Below are positions 1-12,020 of a stretch of DNA of 64,000 bases, piece after piece (position 1 is the first letter of the stretch; the number at the start of each line of letters is the position of its first letter). The notes under the pieces are model-generated. The model saw only the letters and a program-made list of their open reading frames with translations. It was not told the origin of the DNA and did no database searches. The stretch lies in contig JAQFVV010000013.1 in assembly GCA_028023455.1 (NCBI GenBank), positions 11,260,579-11,324,578 on the forward strand, in the 5' to 3' direction. This DNA comes from Epiperipatus broadwayi (lineage: Eukaryota; Onychophora; Udeonychophora; Euonychophora; Peripatidae). A program made the translations under genes and the position numbers.

Positions 1-3000
1 TTTATTATATTTCAAACTTAAACAGAAAGTATATTTACAAAAAAAAAAACATTTTTTAAATTTTTTTAAAAAAATTATTAAATATCTTTTGACAAAAGTT
101 CTTTTGGTTTATATTAAAAAAATTTAATAGACATAAAAGAAGTTCAAAGGTCTATATTTCTATATTCACATCTTCTGAAAACTGATCTTCAGTGCAACAA
201 GAAAGCATGCAATCTCAGAGCTTGGGATTAACTTAATCCTCTTCCCCCCAAAAAAAAAACTATAGAAAAGTAAGCATTTTGAGATAAAGTTTTATGAAAG
301 ATGAACTAAGAACTCTAAAAAATTAAAAAAGAATGGATACATATATATAGAAAGCATTTATTAAACAAAAAATTAAAAATAGAATTGGATTGAAAAATAA
401 TAATAATAAAAAAGATGTTTAAAAAAACTATAATAAATAAAAAACATAAAAACTGATTGATTTCTTAAGGAGGAAAATAGTTTTAAGTGTACAAAATGAT
501 AAAATTAAGTATCCCATGAAAAGCTCAAAATGCAGTTTTCGTAGGAAAATACATGTTTCAGTTTATCATCAGTTTAATTTCCCAAGTTTCAAAATCAATT
601 ATTTTTAGGTACTTAATCATACACTATTAAAACAAATCTCTAAATTAATTTAGAAAAACTTCAGTTAAATATTAACCACATTACTCCACAATCTATTCTA
701 ATGAAAATTAAATTCTATCTTCTTACTTTTAATATCCAAACTAATGAATGTTAAAAAATATTTTAAAATATATTATAATTTATTAGTAATCTTCATGGGA
801 ACAATGACTATATTTAAAAATATATATTGCATCCATCCAAATAAAATGATTTAAAGACTAAATATTTATAGAATAAGTTATTTAATTGTGAAGTTGTTTA
901 AATATGAGATATTTAGTCTCAAGCTTAGTATTTGATTATTACCTGTATAATTTGTAATCAATATTATTAAATATAAAATTTGAATAGTATAATTGATCAT
1001 AATGTTTTAATTTAGATTACGCTGATGTTGTTACTTTATGAAGAGAGATTCTAAACTAGATATAAGTAACGTTTTTACTACTCATTATACATTGTCCCAT
1101 AAAACTTTAAATAATATAAAATATTATCCTTACCTTTTTTTAAATTAACTTCCCTTTTAAGATACTACAATATATGTAATTTTATTTTAGATTTAATTTT
1201 AAGAAACCATATTCTCAATATATACATGATCACCTAATTCAAGCTTTTAATATACATAATATTTATCCATATACATGCACATAAATATACAAATATTAAT
1301 ACAAGCAGAGCTTTATTTAGAGAAAATTATTGTCTTAACATTATGAATGCCATAAAAAGAATTTTTAAAAAATTACATTAAGCCTATCACTTGCATGTTG
1401 CCCACATCTAGTCTAAATAATTCACTAATGTATGTTTGACCAACAAACTTTTTATTGATAAATTTTTTTTTTAGTAATTTTGAAAGTTATCAAAGAAAAT
1501 TGTGCTAAGATTAGATAGTTCAAATGAAACTTTTCTTTATATGTATGTATTGATATTTACTTCAGCCTTACTTTTCTTTGAATTCTATAAGACATGATAA
1601 TTCATTATTTAATTATATGATTGCTTTTTAATATAAACATAAAATGTGAGATTTGTTTAAGCAAATAATATAAATTTGGTTAAAAAAAAATGTAATAAAA
1701 GCAATACTAATACTGTATATTCAGAGATAACATTAAAAATATTAAATGCAACCACAATGCATTTTTAGTGCAAAGTACCTATTCAAAGCGAAACATTATA
1801 TTCAAAACGATGACTAACAAACAAAAATATAAAATTGTGCACTTAAATATTCATATTAGTGAAAAAGTCTGTTAAATTTTTATTCACAAGCTACATTAAA
1901 CAAATTAATCAATATGAGTTAAAAAAAAATTGATACCAAAGAACATTCCCACATTATCAATGTCATTAAATGTCAAGAATTCAATTGTTACTATGACTAC
2001 TATGGTAAACTGAGAGCAAACATTAATGTAAATTAAAATAACACACATATATATTTATAATAAAACTATATTAGATTTTGATAATATCAATATTTTTAGA
2101 AAATAAAATATTTGTTCATATTTTTAATCCTAAAAAAATACAAATGGGTTGCACTGACATAATAGAAAATATAAAGAGGACTGAATAATAATAATATAGA
2201 TGTAGGTAGTGAAGAACAGAAAATCTAACAGTGTTCGGTTGAGAGTATTTTGGAAACTGCACATTTCAAAATACACTTTGGATTGTCCTTTCATTGATTG
2301 TCATTTTGAATATAGCAGTTGACAAGATTGCTCAGCAATAAAAATTCATTAAGATTGTATTTAATATTTTCAATGTTTTCTCCAAATATAAAGCAATAGT
2401 ATTACCTGTAATTTATTACATTCCAGAGGCCAAGTTATCAATTATTAATCAAAAATAATAGAATACCTTACCTAGATAATTAAAAAATATAACATAAATG
2501 TAGGTAAAAAGATAAAACAGTATTTAAGCATCCCAATGAAGAGCAAATAAATTTTAAATAGAATATAAAAAAAAAATTGAAAAAAAAAAAGGAATTACTC
2601 TCCAGCCTCATCAAATGTTTGCTGAGAGTTTAAGTATTTTTATATCGTTTTATCCCCTAAAATAAATAATTAGATCATTTATTGACCAATAATTGAATAA
2701 ATAGATGCATTAGCTATAGACTAACTACCTGAAAATAAAATTTCTAATCTTGTTAAAAATCTTCAGAAATTTGCAGAACAAATTCTTAGATTATAGAAAA
2801 AAAGTTGGATGTGCTAATCATTATACTATAAATCCCATATGAATGTATATGTGTGTGATCACTAATCATTTGCTTACAAGTATTGAAAGTTACAACAAGA
2901 AATTATAGAACAGTTTTAGAGCTCATCTCTTATCATCTTCCCATTATTGCTCTCATACTTCACAATTTATTTATAATTACATTTCTCAATAGACCATAAC

Positions 3001-3600
3001 ATTTTATCATTATTTATTTTAAGGTGTAAAAAATATGTTAAGCACATACTTATTTTAATACACTGATTGCAGAAACCATATATGTCCAAATATATTACCA
3101 CACATATATTACCTAAATTTATTTTATAAATGTCATATTATTAGCAACCATTTATTCATATCAATCATTTTTCATTAAATATATTAATAATTTATTAGAC
3201 TAGTAATTAAATATTTTTGAACTTTGGTCATAGATTTGAAGTTTATTTAAATTCAAATATATTTATATAATAATCTTTATCCAAATGCATAACAATCTCC
3301 ATCTTTTAACTATTTTTTAAGATATGCATCATAATCCTATATTTCTAAAAAAACACCACTTATGATCACTCCTACATTCCAATCATATAATAGAAGACAT
3401 TAGCATAATTATATTAATGGCTCCTAATATATCACTAATATATATTTTTCCAATGACTGCAGCTATATTATAAATCAAAGAGAATATATAGATTATGGTT
3501 TCTTTCTCTCCCAAGCAAAACTTTCCAAATGCTATTGATGTCAATGTTTCACCCACTTTTGACAAATTTATATTGCAACTTATAAAGAAACCATTTGCAT
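1..3600. other. AT-rich non-coding stretch
   Basis: No ORF with recognisable protein similarity and no RNA gene was seen on either strand. The stretch holds short A/T runs and scattered TA-rich tracts. A 78-codon minus-strand ORF at 3383-3619 ends here; its composition is that expected of AT-rich chance ORFs and it is not called as a gene. Confidence 0.5.
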
Positions 3601-3620
3601 TTGTTTTCCCAGTTTTCACT

Positions 3621-3775
3621 AGAATGACAGATCTGACAAGTAATATTAATAAAATTGAATTTTAATTTTACTCAGTTGTACATACAACCTCATTGAATAT
3701 GGCTATTCAGTACATTTTACAGAGTAGAGTTAATTTCTGTTGTTTATAACACTTGTCAGATCTGTTATTCTTATA
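3621..3775. repeat. Short foldback with about 20-bp arms
   Basis: The left arm at about 3621-3642 (agaatgacagatctgacaag) is the near-perfect reverse complement of the right arm at about 3753-3775, with about 110 bp of AT-rich spacer. It resembles a small MITE or a foldback scar. It has no coding content, and no clear target-site duplication was found. Confidence 0.5.
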
Positions 3776-4007
3776 AAAACTAAGAGAGCAAATGAATAGG
3801 TTCATTTTATATTTGCAAATTAAATTTAATAAAATAAAAAGATGCATTGTTATAAAATGCTTGGAAAGTTAATCATTTTAGTGTTTATATATAATAGAAG
3901 TGCTATATAAATTAGTATTGAGGAAATTTGCCATGGTAGGGAAACCATTGGCAGTAAATTGCAATTTAATTTTGGATAGTATTTTATAATGAATGGGTAT
4001 ACTTATT

Positions 4008-4009
<2 letters not shown>

Positions 4010-4057
<48 letters not shown>
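4010..4057. repeat. (TG)n/(TA)n microsatellite
   Basis: A short GT run passes directly into about 18 TA units. It abuts the foldback that starts at 4057, so the foldback probably inserted at or next to the TA tract. Confidence 0.9.
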
Positions 4058-4059
<2 letters not shown>

Positions 4060-4206
4060 CCACTAGAATAAAACTACAAAATTTTAAAAAATGCCTATAT
4101 AAAATTAAGATGGTGGAATACGCTGAAGCTGGCTATAGCAAAGGATATTAGTCTTCAATTTTATATAGACATTTTTTAAAATTTTGTAGTTTTATTCTAG
4201 TGGATT
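4057..4206. repeat. 150-bp foldback element (MITE-like)
   Basis: Two arms of about 52 bp (4057-4110 and 4155-4206) are inverted copies with only a couple of mismatches. The spacer is about 44 bp and less AT-rich. It would form a long hairpin. The left edge touches (TA)n, as is common for MITEs, but no autonomous relative is visible in the window. Confidence 0.75.
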
Positions 4207-4207
4207 A

Positions 4208-6664
4208 TTTTATTATACTTATAATATTTGATATTAGATATATGTTAACAAAAAAAATTCAATGTCTTAATTAAATATTTATAAAAAATATCAACCAAAT
4301 GTAGTATGAACACTATTCCAAACCTTCATTTATATTCATAAAAAGTTTGAATCAGTATTTTAACACAAAAATGGTTGCTTTGTAATTTCCAATAAAATAT
4401 AAAATTTGCACACTGATTTGATAAATAGAAGCAAAATAGAAATGATTTATGTAATTTTACAAGAATTATATATTATGGTTCTTACCTTAAATGAAACACA
4501 CTTTGTTAACAAGTTAGTAGCAAAGTTATTGCTCTGCTAAGATAATTAATGATTTGGCATATAAAAATAACCAAAGATAATTTTAAAAATGTTTGGATCT
4601 TTTCATTGTAAGATGCTATGAAACTTTGGTAATAATAATGATGTCTTATCAAAATAGATCATTTTTCACATAACATTGTTGATTCAGTAAAAATAAGAAA
4701 ACTGAATCAGTCATGCATTTTCTACAATATGATTCTGTAATACAGCATGTTAGACAAATTAAGGCAATCAAAAAAATGTTAAGCTGTCAAAAACAATATA
4801 TAACAAATATATTTGAAATAGGTATTATAATCCAGCTCAGCTAAAAATGTTAATTAATCAGAAATGCATCTTGGGGAATCATTTACCCCCCCCCCCCAAA
4901 GATCTTCATACATTTGTATGAATTGTAATTTCCAAATATATATTTAAATATGATTTCATATGTTAAATTAATAATACAATGGATGTATATATTTTGTAAA
5001 AAGAAATATATTGTCTTTAAGTTAAAAGTCATATTTGAAAAATAATAAAAATATGACAATCTCTATGATGATAAAAAACTATTGATAACATCGACATATT
5101 TACATAAAAGATGATAATTATTATTGTCTTTTCATCATCTAAATATGAGGACTTTTCATTCAATAGATATTCAATTGTCATTCCACTTCTGAAATTTTAT
5201 AATTTTTCCTTCCAAATGTTGAAACTGAGATAATTGAATCATTATAGCACATGTAAATACAATCATGGATAAATTTTCTTTAACACTTGCATCACATTGT
5301 GATTATGCCTTGGAAGACTGCATTATAAAAATGACTTCTAAGTGATGTCATTATTTCAAATTTGTGCTGGCTAATAATAGAAAAAAACTTACTTTACACA
5401 TTATTCATTGATGCCAAGCATATTAAAATTTAAAGACATCAAAATTTTGGGTCTTTACAATACCATTATTCTTTAAGAGTAAAGCCATACTGATTGCTAT
5501 AATGATTTTTAAAAATTCTGTGCTTCAAAGTAATAAACTCATGATATGTCCACATTGAATCTGGTATAATCAGAAACATTAGAAAGTTGCATATACGGGA
5601 TATAATCAAAGAGAAATAAATTACAGAATCATCCTATCTGGTTAGCAAAGGCTTTAAAATATGCCAATCATGTGACCACATATTTATAGTTTTCATGGAT
5701 ATATGCTGTGAATAGTTTCAGATAAGAAAACAATGAACAGTTATCAGTTGTCCAAAAGAGTAATGACACATTAACTAACATCTCTTTGGTATGTTTACTA
5801 TAGGTATAAATTTTAAAAAATATAGAATTTTTCCTAATATTCTTTGCTTTACAATAATATAAAAAAAAACTGGTTTTATATTCGACTATATATTTCTTAT
5901 GTTATTTTTTTATAGATGATGTATTTGAAATAATCTTTTATAAAAACTGCATGAAAGAGAAGAGGCAGGTTATTTTATAAAATATACTGCAATTTAACAA
6001 TGTTTGAAGTGTTATTGGGACTTTCTCTTTTCCTATCTGTCTGATTAGAATATATCCATCTAAAATAGTAAATCAGTGAATATGTGCAATGAGAGCTGCA
6101 TTTTTATTGTGCCATTCTAAAGATAATTTTTTTTCCCATAAGATTTTTTAAAAAATATTACGTTCATCTGGACAACTACAGAAACTTAATTCATGATTGC
6201 CTGGATGTAATGATTTATATATACTTTATTAAAAATTTTGTGGAATTTATTCTAAACTTAAGAATGATTGTGCCTTTTGCTTTTCTGATATGACTAGTGA
6301 ATTAAAATTAAAATGAATTCACTAGCTGATCATGCCAAAACCTTCAATTCAAATTTGGGTAAAATAGATTTGCTTTAGATTCCAAGAAAAGCTAAGATTT
6401 ATCTTTCAGGAAGTAAGTATAATCATTTTAGTCATCTAATAATTGGTTTATAAATAGATAGATAGTCATTGTTAAACTAATCTGGGTTAATCAGAGTGGA
6501 TCAGCATTCATATTTGTAAATCAAAACAATGACAATAATATAATGCAGAGAGAGAGAAAAAAAAATAGATGTTTTAATGCTAACAATATCACATGACTCA
6601 CCAGTAGATGGATCTAAAGTAGAGTAAAGAGAATTAGATCTAAGAGTACTGAGCCTATTATCTT
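4208..6664. other. AT-rich non-coding stretch
   Basis: No gene is supported. It contains a C12 homopolymer at 4886-4897 and a small perfect inverted repeat (ctagtgaatt / aattcactag) at about 6294-6325. Otherwise I see nothing in it. Confidence 0.5.
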
Positions 6665-6670
6665 AATATT

Positions 6671-6704
6671 GAAACAGACAGATCGGAGAACCGATCTTCG
6701 TTTC
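6671..6704 (+). other. Stem-loop at the start of the LTR
   Basis: gaaac (6671-6675) pairs with gtttc (6700-6704), and agatcgg (6680-6686) pairs with ccgatct (6691-6697) around an agaa loop. The same structure is conserved at the start of the 3' LTR (12022-12055). It could be an integrase-recognition or RNA structure; the sequence shows only the symmetry. Confidence 0.7.
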
Positions 6705-8460
6705 AGGTGTTTTATGTACGGTAATTCAAACCACTGTTCGCCCGCAGTGAGATTTTGTCTATTTTAATTTATAATAAAAATTAGTTATATATTCTATAGT
6801 TTATAAATAAATATGTAAAGTTTCCGTATATAAATGTCGCAAACCATGAAATAATATTTGTGTGTGCGTGGTTTGCGAATTTATATCATTTAATTTAAAG
6901 TTTCAGTGCGGGCGTATTTGTTTTAAATTTTAGTTTTAAAATTGTATAAAGTCGTTTAAAAATACTGATCAAAAATCACATTCCTTTGATCAGTGTTTTT
7001 AATTAAAATCTAATTGCACAAATGTTCAGAGCAATTAAGTTGTATTCAAAATTAGTAAGGAATTTTGATATGTAATTACTGTATCGATTTAAAAATAGGA
7101 TATTAAATTAAAAGATTGCTAAAAACAGATAATTGATTGTTGGTCAAGCTGCATCGCTAGAGGCTAGAGAAAGTAGGCGGAGCCTAAAACAAAAACAAGT
7201 CGGAAAGGTCAGCAGTGGCAAATTTTAGAAAAAAACTTACATTCTAACTTTGGTCGTGTTTGAGAGAGGTAGTCTCGAGACAACACAGCAGTTAATAATA
7301 ATTCAAATATCTTATTAAGAAGTTTACCAGTGAATCGCAATGTTGATGGGCTAATTGCCAGGAGCTGGTCTCTGCCCGCCAATATGGATCCTCGTGCCGC
7401 TGTTTGATCATGTTTCATATACTTCAGAATTTCCAACTTCCAATCTCAAAATTTACTATGCCTTACAAATAACTTTCAAAAATGCGCGCCTACGTTCGTC
7501 ACAAGCCAAGCTGGATGAAGAAAGAAGAGAACTTTGTTACACGAACTTTAATTTTCTTCCGTGCTTAATGTTATCAATCAAGTGAATCATATGTAAGTTT
7601 TTATATCATTTATAATGCTATTATTTAACCTGTCAGTAAATTTTCTTTTCTTTTTTTTTAATCCTCTGCTCTAGTCTTTAGAAATCATTTATAAAATTGT
7701 AATTAATAGTAATAATATTTCAACTGAATGCATTTATATTTTCTTATGTTGCTTATTTCATAAACAAACATTGCCAATAGTAATATTTCCAACTCTGTGT
7801 AAACTAGTGTGTAATAATGATCAATTTAATTTAAAAGTAATTTCATGTTCTGAATTAAATATTCTTTCACATTCCGAGTTAGTAAATGTTAAATCACTTT
7901 ATTATTCTATGTTAAGTTGTTATAAAATTACAATCTAAGTTTCAATATTAAATATATATATAATAGTTTCAAAGTGTTCATTAATGTTATGTATAATATG
8001 AGAAATAATTCACTGAATAATTTGATACTGTCGCTACCGCCTGTCAACCTGAAGGGTTAAGAGTCCCAGAGTAAGATTAACTAATTATTGTTTTTCACCG
8101 TCAGTTTAATTTCGCTATGTTTTTATTGGGATAAGGATCTCAGCCTGTGGCGTAGAAACAGACAAATAGTTTCCAGGTTTTATATAATTTCTCTTAAAAA
8201 ATCCGCTTCAAGTATTCGTCCTTCACGTCTGTGGCAATGCCTTCCCTTCGCTGAAGTTAGCGTCTCGCCATTCTACCATTGGGGAATGAAAGCAGTTTTT
8301 CTTTCCCGGTAATCTCTTGGATCACCGGGGTTCGAAATGATCCCGGCTGGTTGTCGTGTCCCGGAGCTACTTGGGGGCATTAAGCCTTGTCAAAGTACAA
8401 GCCGCCCGGTATTCCGTTAATGCACCGCAATTGATTACTGTAGGGCTTTTGAATATAGGC

Positions 8461-8780
8461 AACCACCAGTTCATCTATTTTCCACGTCGTATTTATATAA
8501 AACCACCAGTTCATCTATCTTCCACGTCGTATTTATATAAAACCACCAGTTCATCTATCTTCCATGTCGTATTTATATAAAACCACCAGTTCATCTATCT
8601 TCCACGTCGTATTTATATAAAACCACCAGTTCATCTATCTTCCACGTCGTATTTATATAAAACCACCAGTTCATCTATCTTCCACGTCGTATTTATATAA
8701 AACCACCAGTTCATCTATCTTCCACGTCGTATTTATATAAAACCACCAGTACATCTATCTCTTATGTCGTATTTATATAA
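8461..8780 (+). repeat. 40-bp minisatellite, 8 units, in 5' LTR
   Basis: There are eight 40-bp units in register, each starting aaccaccagt and ending with a tatataa-type tract. Every unit therefore carries a TATA-box-like TATATAAA at its junction with the next. Units 1, 2 and 4-7 read ccacgtcg, unit 3 reads ccatgtcg and unit 8 is a diverged edge unit. A ninth, truncated start follows at 8781. Confidence 0.95.
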
Positions 8781-9012
8781 AACCATCTCCACTGTTCGTC
8801 TACGTTCCGGCTCGAGCCTATTCTAATAAAATAAGTAAACAAAAATCTTTAGATAAATATTTTTTCCAATGCTCTAATACTCTGATTCTCTTAACCACCC
8901 GTCAATCATTTAACTACCCAGCTATTGGCATGAGTTTGTTCATTAAATAAAACGTTCACTAAAGACTAGTAGCCAAATACAAGAGGATTTATGAAGTCTT
9001 ACCGTACTGTAT

Positions 9013-9136
9013 AACACTATATTTATATGCTGTATATTTCTATTATATAACACTATATTCATGTGCTTTCTATTTGTCTTATTTAACACTATATTTATAT
9101 GCTTTATATTTTGCTTATTAAACACTTTATTTAATC
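9013..9136 (+). repeat. 36-bp tandem repeat, about 3.4 units, in 5' LTR
   Basis: The units start aacactatatt at 9013, 9049 and 9085, with a partial unit from 9121. The array is duplicated in the 3' LTR at about 14361-14484. The repetition creates an open minus-strand frame with a repeating peptide, which is best read as a by-product of the tandem repeat. Confidence 0.85.
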
Positions 9137-9468
9137 TAAATTTTTGTGTCCTCCACCTTATTACTCTCTAAGTCTATTTAGCCACTTACTGTCTGTATTG
9201 GCAACTTAAATATATACGTTACATGAATGACCGTCCCAGTATCTATAGTCTAATAAACCTATATATCATTAACTGTAAGAATTTAGTCCATGTTCTAAGC
9301 TGAGCTAGAAAAGGGATAACCCCGTGCTGTTATAAAGTCATCATCGGTTAGTCATACCGGGGTTTGGGTTTGAATTCAGTTGGCGTTTTGGAATTTATTC
9401 TTAAACGTGGACTGGGTTTGAACTCGGGTACTGTGTATGAGTAAGCGTGGTGGATTTATACCGGTACA

Positions 9469-10618
9469 GTTATTATATTTTTGGACGCCCTCCGTGGTGC
9501 TCGATGAAGAAATCTCCCACACCCTGCAGAGTGAACGGAAGGAAACAGTTAAATGATAAAAATATTCAATTTTTTTTGTGTCGTTTGTCATAATATTGAT
9601 ACGTATTTGGCGTATTAAAATGCGCAAGTGAAAACTATAGTAATAAAACAAATGTATAAAATTTTTTTTTCCCTTACACAAAGGTTCAGTATATAATCCT
9701 CCCAAATATTGTTAAGTCAGAGTGAAGATTTTTTTTTTTTGAAAAGAGAGCAGAAGCAATTCGTGAGTGTAATTAATTAAAATAAATGAGTTATTCCATA
9801 ATGTTTTTGTGAGTTCATTCTTGTCGTTTAAATCATATGAAAAAATAAAGAAGTAGAATTAAGTCCAGTTCTAAAAAAATAAAAACGTGTACGCGTATAT
9901 ATATTTGTGTACGTATATATATATATTTTCGTTTGTTGTGAAAAATATTTTTTTTGAAAAAAGAAGAAAGAAGTAGGATTATTCTTGTGTTTTAAAAATA
10001 AACACGTGTGTGCATATATATGTATGTTGTAATATAAAAAAAAAACCTTACCGGAGTCAGTATTAAATTTTTTTTTGCATATATAAATCTTAAATCAAAA
10101 ATTATTAGGTCATATAAAAGTATATATTTGGGGATCAGTAGATTAAATTATCTATTGGTCACATGTTGCTGGCTGGCGCCTATCAAATAAATTTGTCAGC
10201 AAACATGTTTGTCCATACAGCAGTGGCGAGTGTTGTTTTAAAAGAGAGTAGGGTGGCATATATAAAAAGAGAGAATTACTGACAGAAATACAAAAAAAAA
10301 AATACTATGTTATGTACCCATTATGAAAATGTATGTATTATAGGACTGAGGAGAACAGTGCGAACTGGGTGAAAGAAAGTTTTTTTTTCCCTGTATATTT
10401 TTAGTAATGATTTTAGACATGTCATATGATATTCCTAAATAAAGAAAAAAAACGTAGATAACAAAAACCAGACTGAACGTAGGCGAAGGAAGAAAAGAGA
10501 GAAAGGAAGTAAGCCACACAAACAGTATCAGCAGCGGAGGAGGATTTGGCACAAGGAGCAGGGATCAGTAACCTTTTATGATATATACAAATCAAAGCGT
10601 TGTACGAATCAAAGTCTT
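9469..10618 (+). other. Untranslated leader of the LTR element, with candidate primer binding site
   Basis: The leader lies between the 5' LTR and gag. A TGG-initiated stretch at 9482-9506 (tggacgccctccgtgg followed by tgctcga) looks like the complement of a tRNA 3' end plus T-loop, so it is a candidate primer binding site 13 nt after the LTR. I could not assign the tRNA. A stem-loop at 10161-10208 (arms acatgttgctg / cagcaaacatgt) could be a packaging structure. Homopolymer A/T tracts fill much of the rest. Confidence 0.5.
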
Positions 10619-11773
10619 ATGCTAAAAACAGTTCTAAGTAAAAACGAAGAAGAAATGACAGAAATAGAAGGAAGCGAGCATGTGTCCGCGACTGGAGCAG
10701 AGACGTCGGACACATCCAGCGACCACGAAGTTGTATTCAAGGAATTTCAGGATAAAAGAAAAAGTTTTAGACGACCGGAGAGGAACGTCAAACAGAGGGA
10801 GCGCGATCGCGATGCGAAATTTGACGCGATGCTCGAGGAGATGAGGGAGGACAGAAAGATCATGATGGCCATGATGGCGCGTATATTAAAGATTGAAGAA
10901 TGGCATATGGGGTTGGACGTTCAAAAAGCTAGAGAAAGTAAAGCAAGTATTAGTGCGAGGAAGGGAGAAGAAGACCAAACCATTCCGATGGAAGTAGAAA
11001 CTGTGAGCGGAATAGCCAATGAAGAGAAGACAGGCCAGGACCCAGACGCAAATGTTGAATTAGAAAGGCGAACTGAGGCGCAGGGCCAGCGCGAAAACCA
11101 AATAGAGCAAAGTGGAACTAGCTACAAAGAAAATGAAATAAAAAGAGAACAGGCCGTAGACACGCCAATCAGGATGATTAACATCCCTCACGTAGGATCA
11201 TCTATCCACATTCAAACGTTCAGAGGCGACCCCGGGGAAAATCCGGCCGTACATCTGGACAGCATTAGAGAATTCATGTGTTTTCACCCGATGAGTGAAA
11301 AGGAGAGGATAACAGTTGCCAGCCATTATCTGAGGGAATCCGCGAAGGCATGGTGGAAATTATTGAAACAACCACCGAGTACGATGCGAGGCTATGAGGA
11401 AGCTATTTTAAAAAGATACTGGAGTGTGGAGAAGCAGGAGGGTCTGCTACACCAGTTTTCAAATATGAAATACGACGAAAGTAGCAGACAGAGTTTCGCA
11501 GCCTTCTTCACGCACCAAGCAATGATATTTAAATCCCTCACCGCTTTCAACTACACGGAGCAACACATTACTCGCATCGTCATACATAACCTTCCACCGT
11601 GGGTGCAAAGGATAATGCTGGGGAGTTGCCCCATGTCGTTCGAGAGCACGGTAGAACTGCTCAACCAGATCGACTATGGGGACTTGTATCCAACGAAAGG
11701 GGAATGGGAGCACTATAGTTTTAAGACCAGGCCTTTAAAACCTTATATACCTCCCGACCCAGGGAGAAGGTAG
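10619..11773 (+). CDS. Gag-like protein of a Ty3/Gypsy-type LTR element (384 aa)
   Basis: This is the capsid-type structural protein of the element and presumably packages its RNA in cytoplasmic particles. The N-terminal ~180 residues are highly charged (E/K/R-rich, with a DRDAKFDAMLEEMRED stretch) and probably coiled-coil or disordered. From about residue 195 the sequence shows the retrotransposon-gag pattern: FRGDPGENPAVHLDSI at about 199, an AKAWW motif at about 241, then a helical C-terminal half with LPPWVQ. No CCHC zinc knuckle follows, and no pol frame is present in the 247 bases before the 3' LTR. The ORF is uninterrupted and its base composition is more GC-rich than the surroundings, which suggests recent selection. 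The exact start is uncertain; a downstream ATG at 10655 is an alternative. Confidence 0.85.
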   Translation: MLKTVLSKNEEEMTEIEGSEHVSATGAETSDTSSDHEVVFKEFQDKRKSFRRPERNVKQRERDRDAKFDAMLEEMREDRKIMMAMMARILKIEEWHMGLDVQKARESKASISARKGEEDQTIPMEVETVSGIANEEKTGQDPDANVELERRTEAQGQRENQIEQSGTSYKENEIKREQAVDTPIRMINIPHVGSSIHIQTFRGDPGENPAVHLDSIREFMCFHPMSEKERITVASHYLRESAKAWWKLLKQPPSTMRGYEEAILKRYWSVEKQEGLLHQFSNMKYDESSRQSFAAFFTHQAMIFKSLTAFNYTEQHITRIVIHNLPPWVQRIMLGSCPMSFESTVELLNQIDYGDLYPTKGEWEHYSFKTRPLKPYIPPDPGRR

Positions 11774-12020
11774 AGATATACAAAATGATAACCCGGAAAA
11801 TGACCCCTGTGACATGCACATGATGATGAGAAAAGAAATTACGGTAATATACCCACCTTTGTAAATATTAAGTTCAAACCCTCACCCAGACTGTTCTCCA
11901 AGGTCAAATCAATAAAAAAAAAAAATCAATTATGTGAAAAAAATGGATGAAAAAAATGTTAATCAGAAATTATGTACAATCATTTTTTTTTGTTGTTTTT
12001 TTTTATAAAGTGACAAGAAA
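11774..12020 (+). other. Short 3' untranslated part of the LTR element
   Basis: No coding capacity for pol is visible. It ends in A/T homopolymers followed by gtgacaagaaa directly before the 3' LTR. The expected polypurine tract is therefore weak, at best a short purine run at 12014-12020. Confidence 0.6.

Larger units (their letters stand above)
6670..9468 (+). repeat. 5' LTR (2799 bp)
   Basis: The boundaries are set by the first and last bases shared with the copy at 12021-14816: TG at 6670 and CA at 9467-9468. Inside are a 5'-terminal stem-loop, two further inverted repeats (arms at 6838-6846/6869-6877 and 6964-6973/6985-6994), a GC-richer block at about 8210-8460, a 40-bp minisatellite, a 36-bp minisatellite and a GC-richer 3' part with an aaccccg/cggggtt inverted repeat at about 9317-9363. 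Open frames within it have no recognisable domain and are probably not genes. Confidence 0.93.

Noticed and set aside
3383-3619. 78-codon minus frame that looks like membrane segments
   Set aside because: AT-rich chance frames give I/F/Y-rich hydrophobic peptides; there are no conserved motifs or splice context.
8325-8365. ggggttcgaaatgatcccgg in the LTR as a tRNA T-arm
   Set aside because: No matching acceptor, D-arm or anticodon arm is nearby, and the apparent loop is too long.
7355-8580. Plus-strand frames of 74-76 codons in the 5' LTR, repeated in the 3' LTR
   Set aside because: Both LTRs are near-identical by origin, so duplication is not evidence of selection. One frame runs into the minisatellite, and no domain is recognisable.
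8943-9125. Minus-strand frame with a repeating INIVLYN-type peptide
   Set aside because: The repetition is a direct product of the 36-bp tandem DNA repeat.
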